Shown in pieces: positions 54,301 to 64,000 of a stretch of DNA of 64,000 bases (position 1 is the stretch's first letter; each line of letters starts with the position of its first letter). This stretch comes from Panulirus ornatus (taxonomy: Eukaryota > Arthropoda > Malacostraca > Decapoda > Palinuridae). The stretch covers positions 36,058,387 to 36,122,386 of the forward strand of contig NC_092225.1 in assembly GCF_036320965.1 (NCBI RefSeq). Reading direction: 5' to 3'. The position numbers and the translations under genes were made by a program. The notes below the pieces were generated by a model. The model saw nothing but the letters and a program-made list of their open reading frames with translations, searched no databases and was not told the DNA's origin.

Positions 54301-57300
54301 GTGATGTGAAAAAAGGGAAAAGTAAAGGAAGAAGCTGGAAAATGAAATATGATTCGCATTCTTCATCATTGCTGCGACGTAGTCTGCATAGCTAGCAACC
54401 CAAAGATTCGTAAGGACCTGGTGGTTCTGTTTACTTTGATTGCTATTGCTAATCATAAAACAAAAAAAACGTTTTCAATGAGTGAAATTAATCAATGGGC
54501 TAAATAATGTTTAGATAAACACGTTCGCCGATGACAATCAACCTGTCTATCGGATTTCTAACATTTAGTACTGCATCATTCAGAATAGTGTGGTGGCGTT
54601 GATCATGTTATTAACCATTATTTTATACTATAATGATTAAAACCATTGGGTCGGCTAAAATTGATGAAAGCCTGATGAGTGTATTTGATTGTTCGCTTGG
54701 TTCCTTTGATTTTGCGCAATGTTAATGCGCATGTTAGTTATGGCTACCTCCGCTAGAGGCAGTGTTGGCGTGCCGGTCTGTCATGAGAGGTAATTGATTG
54801 TTAAGCTTGTTAGCTATGATTGGCGCAATGTCTCTGCGCATTGTATTATGCCTACCACCGTAGAGAGGTAACTTTCGTCTCTATCATTTTGCATTAACTT
54901 TAAAAAAAATGTCTACTTTTAGAAGACAAAAGAATCTTACAAGGCTAGAAGAAAAAAAATATGTGAATAAACCAAAAGTATTTGATAGGGAAAAGTTGGA
55001 AAAGAGATGGATTCATGGCATTCTAAAAAAAAACTAGAAGCGCGATCCTTCTCCGTTATCTATACGCGGAATAAAAGCTCAAGAAACCGATTTTTCAAGG
55101 ATAAATGCACAAAAACATTATTAGAGTAAAGATCTTACCGAAAAGACAAGTGACACTAAGAATTCAGGAATATGGAAGGAAGCGTAGGAAGACATCGTCT
55201 TTGGGTCACATTGAAGACTTCCGAGGCAGCTGTGGCTGGACCATACAAAGAAATCAAGATTTCAAAGAAGCGAAATTTAAAAAAGAATTTGTGTTGCTAA
55301 CAGTAAGGCCATTGAAAAGCGATTTTAACTATTAGGGAAAACGGGAAATATGAATCAATATCAAATGAAAACGGTTTTAAATTTGGAAATGTTATATGAG
55401 AATGAAGTACTTTGTTCTACTTTGCGCGGTATGATATTATGTTTTCCTTTACTATTCAAAAACATATATACTTGACATTTCTGTTAAATGGACACGTGAC
55501 ACTTTTTTTTTAATTTCATTTACTAAGTGATGTGATAAAAGGAACAAGGAGACAGCTGGTAATTGAAATATGATTCGCATTTCTTCATTGGTGCGACGTG
55601 GCTGTGCTAGCAACACAGAGATTCGAAAGGACCTGGTGTCTTTTACTTTGATTTTTTGCTAATCTAAAACAAAAAACGATTATTCAAATGATGTGAAATT
55701 ATCAATGGGCTTAAATAATGTTTACTTTAGAAACACGTTCCGAATGAACAATCAACCTGTCTCTCGGATTTCTACATTTTAAGTACTAGCATCATTCAGG
55801 AATAGTGATGGTGGCGTTGTTCATGTTATTAACAATTATTTTTTATACTGATAATGATAAAAACTTTGGTCTGCTAAAAATTTATTGAAGCCCTTGATGA
55901 GGTAATTGATTTTTTCGCTTGTTTTCCTTTGACTTGCGCAATGTCAAATGGCGCATGTTTAGTTAGGCTACCTACGCTATGAGAGCAGTGTAGGACGTGC
56001 CGGGACTGTCTGATGATGTAACTCGATTGTTAAAGGCTTGTTAGCTATGACTTGCGCAAAGGTTCTCTGCGCATGTACTTATGCGTATAACACGCTTGAG
56101 AGGTAACCTTCGTCTATCATATTGCATTAAACTTAAAAAAAATGATCTACATTTAGAAGACAATAGAAATTACAAGGCTACCAAAGAAGAAAAATAAAAT
56201 ATGTGACTAACCCAAAAGGAATTTGATAGAAAAGTTGAAAGAGCGATCATGGCCATTCTAAACAAAACTAGAAAAAGCGCGATCATTCCGCGTATCTATT
56301 ACGCGGAATAAAAGCTCAAGAAACCTACTTTTCAAGGAATAAATGTACAAAATCATTATTAGAGTAAAGAACTTACCGAAAAGACCCAGTAGACACTAAG
56401 AAAATCAGAAGACTTGAAGAAGCGTAGGGGAAAACATCCGTCTTGGGACACAAACATGAAGACTGCCGAGGGCTGCTGTGCTGATTATACAAAGAAACAG
56501 ATACAAAGATGCGCAATTAAATGATTTTTGTGATAGCTAACAGTTAACGCCATCTGGATAAGCGATTTAAACTATTAGAAAAAAGGGAAATGTATCAATC
56601 ATCAAAGAAAACGGTTAAATTAGAAAAAGTCCTGGAGAATGAAGTCTTTGTTCTTCTTTGCGCCGGTATGAATATTTTGTTTTCCTTTTTCCATTCATCA
56701 AACAATATATACATTGACATTATGGTTATGGACACGTGACACTTTCATTTTCTTATTCTGTGTTCTGAGAGGTGATGTGGATAAAAGGAAGTAAAGGAAG
56801 ACAGCTGGAAATGAAATATGATTCGCATTCTTCTTCATGGGCTGCGACGTTGGACTGCTGTAGCAACTACAAAGATTCGAAAGGAACCTGGGTCTGTTAC
56901 TTTGATTTTATTGCTAATCTAAAAAAAAAAAACGTCATTCAAATGGAGTGGAATTATCAATGGGCTTAAATAATTGTTTACTTTTGAAACACGTTCACGA
57001 TGAACAATCAACCTGTCTATCGGATTTCTACATTTAGACTAGAGCATCATTCAGAATAGTGAGGTGGCGGTTGGATCCTGTTTTTAAACCATTATTTTAT
57101 ACTGATTATATAAAAAAATTGGGCGGCTAATATGATGAAGCTTGATGTGGTAATTGATTGTATCGTTGTTACCTTTGACTTGCGCAATGTCAATGCGTAT
57201 GTTAGTTATGGCTACTTCCGCTAGAGTGCAGTGTTGGGCGTGCGACTGTCATTGATGAGGTAATTGATAGTTAGCTTGTTAGCTATGACTTGGGCGCATT

Positions 57301-57997
57301 GTATCTGCGCATGTACTTATGCCTACCACCGCTAGAGAGGTACTTTCGGTCTATCATATGGCGATTAAATTAAAAAAATGATCTACCTCATTTAGAAGAC
57401 ATAGAACTTACAAGGCTACCAGAAGGCAGAAAAAAAATTTGGGTGAATAAACAAAAAGAATATTTGATAGAAAAGTTGAAAAGGGAGTGATCATGCATTC
57501 TAAAAAAACTAGAATCGCGATCCTTCTTCCGTATCTATACGCGGAAATAAGCTAAAGAAACCTACTTTTCAAGGATTAAATGCACAAAAACATTTTAGAG
57601 TAAAGATCTTACCGAAAAGACAAGTGACCACTAAGAAATCAGACCTTGGAAGGAAGCGTGGAAGACATCCCCTCTTGGGACACTAACATTGAAGTCTACG
57701 AGGCCGGCAGCTGTGTGTGACCATACTAGAAACATGATACAAGAAGCGCAAAATTAAAATGAATTTGTGATGGCTAACAGAAAGGCCATCTGGAAAAGCG
57801 ATTTTAATATTAGAAAACGGGAAATGTATCATTCATCAAAGAAAACGGTTTTTTATATTAGAAATGTTCTGAGAATGAAGTCTTTGTTCTACTTTGCGTG
57901 GGAATGAATATTATGTTTTCCTTTACATTCATAAAACAATATTACTTGACATTCTGTAAATGACAGGTGGACACTTATTTTTCTATTTTCATTTCTA

Positions 57998-58245
57998 AGT
58001 GATGTGATAAAAGGAAGACAAAGGAAGACAGCTGGAAATGAAAAAATGATTCGCAATTCTTTCATCTGTGCTGCGACGTTACTGCTGTAGCAAATCAAAG
58101 ATTCGATAGGACCTGTGTCTGGTGATGTGATAAAAGAAGCAAAGGTAAGACGCTGGAAATGGAAATATGATTGCATTCTTCATCATTGCTGCGACGTTGA
58201 TGCTGCTAGAAACACAAAGATTTCGAAGGACCTGGTGGTCTGTTA
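57998..58245 (+). repeat. ~123 bp tandem duplication in U48, same junction as U40
   Basis: The segment from GTGATAAAAGGAAG through GACCTGTGTCTG is present twice, with GTGATAA at 58004 and 58127. The junction GTGTCTGGTGATGTGATAAAAG matches that of U40 after allowing for single-base noise. U48 is 1,347 bp long. The distance to the U40 event is 9,946 bp, equal to eight unit lengths. Confidence 0.8.
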
Positions 58246-58664
58246 CTTTGATTTTATTGTAATCTAAAACAAAAAAAAACGTTATTCAAATGATTGAAAT
58301 TAATCAATGGGGGTTAAATAATTGTTACTTTAGAAACACGTTCCCGATGAAATCATAATCAACCGGTCTAGCGGATTTCATACATTTAGTACTTGCATCA
58401 TTCAAATAGGGAGTGGCGTGATCATGTTATTAACCTTTATTTTATCAGATAATGATAAAAACATTGGTTGCTAAAATTGTTGAAGCTTGATGAGGTAATT
58501 GATTGTTCGCTTGTTACCTTTGAACTTGCGGGCAATGTCAATGCGCATGTTAGTTATGGCTACCTCCGCTTGAGTGCAGTGGTTGGCACCTCGTGCCGGG
58601 ACTGGCATGATGATTGTTAATTTGATTTGTTAGCTTGTTAGCTATGGGCTTGCGCAATGTCTCT

Positions 58665-61600
58665 GCGCATGTACTTTTGGGCCCACCCCCTAGAAAAAGG
58701 GGAAATTTCGTTATCATATTTCTTAAACTTAAAAAAAATGTTTTTACCCTTTAAAGAAAGAACTTTCAAGGCCCACCCAAAAAAAAAAATAAAAAAATTG
58801 ACTAACCCAAAAAAAATTTTATAGAAAAGTGAAAAGAGCGGGTCAGGCATTCTAAACAAAAATAGAAGCGCGATTTCCCTTTCCCCCGCATCTATAGGGA
58901 AAAAAAAGCTCAAAAAAAACCCACTTTTTAAGGATAAAAAGCACAAAAAAAATTTTTAGGGTAAAGAAATTTCCGAAAAGGGGAAAATAGAAAAACTAAA
59001 AAAATCAAGACTTGAAGGAAGCGTAGGGAAAAATCCGTCTTGGGACACCACACAAATTTTGGGGTACCGAGGCGCAGTGCTGACCATACAAAGAAACAAA
59101 TACAAAAAAAGCGCCAAAAAATTTAAAAATTTGTGATGTTTAAAAAAGTTAAAAAGCCATCTGGAAAAAACGATTTTAAAATTTTTAAAAAAACAAATTT
59201 TTAAACAATTTATCAAAGAAAACGGTTTTTAAATTAAAAAATGTTTCCCGGACGAAGTCCTTTGTTTTACTTTGCGCGGTATGAATATTATGTTTTCCTT
59301 TACCATTCAAAAACAATTTATACTTGACATTCTGTTAAATGACACGTGGGCACTTTTTTTTTCTAATTTCATTTCTAAGTGATGTGAAAAAGGAAGAAAA
59401 GACACTGGAAATGAAATATTTATCGCTTCTTCATTTTTGCGCGTTGACTGCTGCAGCAAACCCCAAAAAATTCCAAAAGGAAACCCGGGGGTCTGATTTG
59501 ATTTTTTTGCTAATCTAAAACAAAAAACGTTATTCCCAAAAAATTTAAATTTTCAATTTGGGGGTTAAAAAAATTTTTTACTTTAGAAAAACCCGTTTTC
59601 CCCAAAGAAACAATCAACCTGTCTATCGGATGTCCCACATTTTGTACTTGCATCATTCGAATGTGAGGTGGGGGTTGATCATTTTTTTAAAACCCTTTTT
59701 TTTTTATACAATAATTAAAAAACATTGGGGCCCGCTAAAAAGATAAAACCTTGAAAGGTAATTGATTGTTCGCTTGTTTCCTTTTTCCCTTTTCGCAAAA
59801 AGTCCCAAAAGGGGCCCTGTTAGTTATGGCCTACCTCCGAGAGACAGTGGTTTTGGGGGGCCCGGGCTGTCATGATGGGGAATTTTATTGGGTTTGCTTG
59901 TTAGGGTTTGAAATTTCGCCCAAATTTTTTGCGCTTTTACTTATGCCTACCACCGCTAGGAGGGAACTTTCGTCTTTTTTAAAGGGATTAAACTTAAAAA
60001 AAAAGTTTTACATTTAGAAGGGCAAAAACTTTCAAGGGTACCAAGAAGGGAAAAAAAAAAAAAAAATGTGACAACCCCAAAAAAATTTGATAGAAAAATT
60101 GAAAAAAAGTGTTGGGATTTTAAACAAAACTAGAAGCGCGATCCTTCCCCCGTATCTTTAAAGCGGGTTTAAAAACTCAAGAAACCTACTTTTCAAGGGG
60201 GGAAAAAAGCACAAAAACATTATTAAAGACTTAAAAGAAAAAAACAAGTTTAAAAACAAGAAATCAAGAATTTGGGAAAGGGAAACGTAGGAAAAAACAG
60301 CCTCTTGGGCCCCCAAAAAATTGAAAGGGCTCCGAGGCAGAGTGCTGACCAAAACAAAGAAAAAAAGAAACAAAAAAGGGGCAAATTTAAAAAAATTTTT
60401 TGATGCTAAAAAGTAAAGAAACTAGAAAAGCGATTTTAACTATTTGAAAACGGGAAATGTACAATCATCAAAGAAAAAGGTTTTTTTTTAGAAATGTCCT
60501 GAAATGAATCCTTTGTTTACTTTTTTCCCCGGGGTTTTAATTATGGGTTTTTCCTTACCATTCAAAAACAATTTTAAAATTGGGCATTCCCGGGGAAATG
60601 ACACCCCCTTTACACTTTCTTTTTCTAATTTCTTTTTTTAAATGTTTTTTGATAAAAGGAAGCAAAGGAAGACAGCTGGAAATGAAATAGATTCGCATTT
60701 TTTCATTTATTGGGTGCGACGGGGGACTGCTTTCACAAAAACCCCAAAATTCGAAAAGGGCCTGGTTGGGCTGTTTTCTTTGGGTTTTATTTTAATCTAA
60801 AAAAAAAAAAACGGATTTTAAATGGTTTAAATTTTTTAATAGGCCCTTTAAAAATTTTTTTACTTTTGAAAAAACGTTCCCCATAAAAAAATCCAACCTG
60901 GCTATCGGATTTCTTTCCTTTTTGTAACCTAGAAACATTCCCGAAATGAGGTGGCGTTGAATTTAAATTAAACCCTTTTTTTATACTGATAATGATTTTA
61001 AAAAAATTGGCTGCAAAATTAGAAGCCTTGATTTATTAATTGATTGGGTTTGGTTTTTTAAAACCCTTTTACTTTCGCAATTTCAATGCCATGTTGTTAT
61101 GGGGTACCTCCCTAGGGGAGCAGGGTTGGGTGCCCGGGCTGTCATGATGAAAGGGAATTTAAATTTTTACTTGTGAGCTTTGAATTGGGGCAAGGTCTCT
61201 GCGCAAAGTACTTATTTCTACCCCCCGCTAGAGGGTTTAAATTTCGTTTTATATATTCATTAAACTTAAAAAAAATGACTACCCTTTAGAAGACAAAGAA
61301 CTTACAAGGCTAACCCGAAGAAAAAAAATAAAATTGTGGGCTAACCCAAAAGAATTTTATGAAAAGTTAAAAGAGTGATCAGGCATTCTAAACAAAACTA
61401 GAAGCGCGATCCTTCCTCCCTATCTTACCCCGGGAAAAAAGCCAAGAAACCACTTTTTAAAAGGAAAAAATGCACTAAAAAATTATTAGAGTAAAGGGCT
61501 TAAACCCAAAAAACAAATAGCCCCTAAGAAATCAGAGACTTGGAAGGAAAAAATAGGAAGAACAGCCGTCTTTTGGGCACCACAATTGGAGCTTCCGGGA

Positions 61601-64000
61601 AACCCGTGCGGGCCATACAAAAAATAAGATACCAAAAAAGCGCAATTAAAAGAATTTTGAAAGTAACATTTAAACCCCTTGGAAAAACGATTTTTAAATA
61701 TTTTGGAAAAAAGGGGAAATTTATCAATCATCCCAAAGAAAACGGTTTAAAAAAAAAAAATGTCCCCGAGACTGAAGTCCCCCCCCCCGTTTCTTTCTTT
61801 GCGCGGGATGAATTTTTATTTTTTTTCCTTTTTCCATTCAAAAACAAAATATAATTGAATTCTGTTAAAAGACACTGACACTTTTTTTTTTCTAATTTTT
61901 ATTTTTTAATGAGTGATAAAAGGGAAACAAAGGAAGACAGCTGGAAATGAAAAATGTTTTGCATTCTTTTTTTTTCATTGCTTTCGGGCGTTTGGGCTGG
62001 GCTAGCAAAACAAAGATTCGAAAGGACCGGTGGGGCTGTTACTTTGATTTTTTTTTTCCTAACTAAACAAAAAAAAGGTTTTTTAAAAAGAGTGAAAATT
62101 TTTCCCTTGGGGTTAAAAAAGGGTTTTCTTTAGAAAACACGTTTTCCCAAAGAACCAAATTTAACCGGTTTTTAAACGGGGTTTCCCACATTTGTACTTA
62201 AACTTAAATTCAGTATAGTGAGGTGGGGGTTGGTCATGTTTTAACCCCTTTTTTATACTGATAATATAAAAACCCCTTTGGGCCCCCTAAAAATTTTTGA
62301 TGCCCTTTTGGGGGGTAATTGATTTTTCGCTTGTTACCCTTTAAATTCGCCAAAAACAATGCGCATGTTAGTTTTGGCTACCTCCGGGAGGGGCTTTTTG
62401 GGGGTGCCGGACTGTCATGATGAGGTAATTGATTGTTGCTGTTGCTATGACTTCGCAATGTCTCTGCGCATGTACTTATGCCTACCACCCCTAGAGAGGT
62501 AACTTTCGTCTACATATTTTATTAAATTAAAAAAAAATGATCAATTTAGAAAACAAAAACTTACAAAGGCTACCAGAAGAAAAAAAAAAAATGTGATAAC
62601 CCAAAAGAATTTGATAGAAAATTAAAAAGCTGATTGGATTCTAAACAAAACAAAGCGCGATCCTTCCCCCGTTTTTATCGCGGAAAAAAAAGCCAAGAAC
62701 CCCACTTTTTTAAGGGTAAAAGACAAAAACATTATTAGAAAAAGACTTACCAAAAGACAAGTAACACTAAGAAATAGAGATTGGAAGGAAGCGTAGGAAG
62801 ACTTTGGGGCACAACAATTGAAGACTACCGAGGCACAGTGCCCGACCATACAAAAAAAAAGATACAAGAACGCAAAAAAAGAATTTAGCTAAAGAAAGCC
62901 ATTGGAAAAGCGATTTTAACTTTGAAAACGGGGGAAAAGTATCAAAATCAAAAAAACGGTTAAAATTTGAAAAGTCCTGAGAAAGAAGTCCTTTGTTCAC
63001 TTTGCCGGGTATGAATATTTGTTTTTCCTTACCCCTTCAAAACAATTAACTTTACATTCGTTAAATGACCAGTGACCCTTTCTTTTTCTAATTTCATTTT
63101 AAGTGATGTGAAAAAAAAGGGAAACAAAGGAACAGCTGAAATGAAAAATGAGCCCTTCAGAAAAGGAGGTGGGGTTGATCATTTATTAAATTATTTTATA
63201 CGAAAATGATAAAAACATTGGTCTGCTTTCGTCATATATTCCTTTAAACTTAAAAAAAAAAGAAACTACATTTTGAAACAAAGAACTTACAAGGTACCAA
63301 AGAAGAAAAATAAAATATGTGACAACCCCAAAAAAATTTGATAGAAAAATTGAAAAGAGCTGATCATGGATTCTTAACAAAACTAAAGCGCGATCCTCCT
63401 CCGTAAACTATGCCGAATAAAAGCCAAGACCTACTTTTTAAGGATAAATGACAAAAACATTATTAGAAATAAAAAACTTAAACCCAAAGACAAGTAGAAA
63501 ACTAAGAAATCAGAGACTTGGAAGGAAGCTGGAGACACCGCTTGGGGCACAAAACATGAGACTACCAGGCAGCAAGCTGACCTAAAAAGAAACAAGATAA
63601 AAGAAGCCAATTAAAAAAATTTGTATGCAAAAAGTAACGGGCCCTCTGGAAAGCGATTTTAACTATTAGAAACGGGGAAATGTACATCATCAAAGAAAAC
63701 GTTAAATTGAAAAGCCCCCAGAAAGAAATCCTTTGGGGTTTTACTTTGCGCGGAAGAAAATTGTTTTCCTTTACCATCAAAAACAAAATATACTTGAATC
63801 TGTAAATGACACGTGACAAACCCTTTTTTTTCTAATTCATTTTTTAATGATGTGATAAAAGGAAGCAAAGAAGACACGGAAATGAAATTGATTTGCAATC
63901 TCTTTATTCCCGCGCGTTGACTTTCTGCTAGCAACACAAAATTCGAAAGGACCCTTTTTTGGGCTTACTTTATTTTATTGCTAATCTAAAACAAAAAACG
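58665..64000 (+). repeat. Array segment U49-U53, noisy, with a deleted unit at the end
   Basis: Unit starts are 58338, about 59590, 60874 and 62139; the U53 start is lost in a deletion near 63150. The homopolymer-type noise resumes abruptly near 58,665. The window ends inside U53 just after AATCTAAAACAAAAAACG, so the array continues beyond 64,000. Confidence 0.83.
62139..63240 (+). repeat. Unit U52 and deleted start of U53
   Basis: U52 is ordinary to about 63,148. The sequence then jumps from GAAATGAAAAATGA to CTTCAG-GAGGTGG, losing roughly 225 bp around the unit boundary. After ATTGGTCTGCT (63226) it jumps to TTCGTC, losing roughly 215 bp that include both subrepeats A and B. The order then resumes normally. 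Confidence 0.65.

Larger units (their letters stand above)
44560..58665 (+). repeat. Array segment U38-U49, insertion-rich, with partial-unit duplications
   Basis: Unit starts are 44315, 45559, 47053, 48404, 49628, 50828, 52053, 53285, 54521, 55735, 56991 and 58338. Spacing is about 1.2-1.26 kb except for U39 (1,494), U40 (1,351) and U48 (1,347), each lengthened by a partial duplication listed separately. The error style matches 20.5-32.7 kb. No gene is seen. Confidence 0.85.

Noticed and set aside
57889..58176. 95-codon minus-strand frame in U48
   Set aside because: It spans the 123 bp duplication junction and is lengthened by it. Equivalent positions in other units are broken.
61540..61854. 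104-codon plus-strand frame in U51
   Set aside because: It is in a noisy segment with altered homopolymers, and the clean consensus is closed in this frame.

Overview
The whole 64 kb window is one uninterrupted head-to-tail tandem array of a single AT-rich unit of about 1.2 kb, all copies in the same orientation. I count about 53 copies, numbered U1 to U53 below. The unit start is set arbitrarily at the landmark ACGTTCCCGATGAACAATC. Neither end of the array is in the window and no unique sequence interrupts it. I find no credible protein-coding gene, rRNA, tRNA, CRISPR, insertion sequence or transposon. A non-coding array this long with complex ~1.2 kb units suggests satellite DNA of a eukaryotic nuclear genome (centromeric, pericentromeric, subtelomeric, or on a sex or B chromosome). 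The species cannot be named from this sequence.

The base quality is poor and uneven. Positions about 4,000-7,000 are the cleanest and give the best view of the true unit. Elsewhere the copies carry dense single-base indels and homopolymer changes, and the kind of error changes abruptly near 20.5, 32.7, 44.6 and 58.7 kb. This is best explained by an unpolished long-read assembly stitched from a few raw reads. A run of 86 T followed by 50 G at 17,319-17,454 replaces about 360 bp of expected unit and looks like a base-calling or assembly failure. Short open frames therefore arise from frame-shifting noise and should not be read as genes.

Layout: 1-4,000 noisy units; 4,000-7,000 clean units; 7,000-20,540 mostly shortened units, including the T/G run; 20,540-32,715 units with scattered inserted bases; 32,715-44,560 units with expanded homopolymers; 44,560-58,665 inserted-base type again, holding three partial-unit duplications; 58,665-64,000 homopolymer type, ending in a unit with two large internal deletions.

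Real structure is visible beneath the noise. Each unit contains an internal ~85 bp direct duplication (109-111 bp period), and each half of it carries a pair of TGCGCA palindromes. Several structural variants are shared by more than one unit: a 21 bp indel, a ~53 bp deletion, and several 10-25 bp deletions at short direct repeats. Some cluster in neighbouring units. The same ~125 bp partial duplication with the same junction occurs in two units about 9.95 kb (8 units) apart. This pattern fits unequal exchange and local homogenisation, perhaps with a higher-order period. I see no new gene system here.
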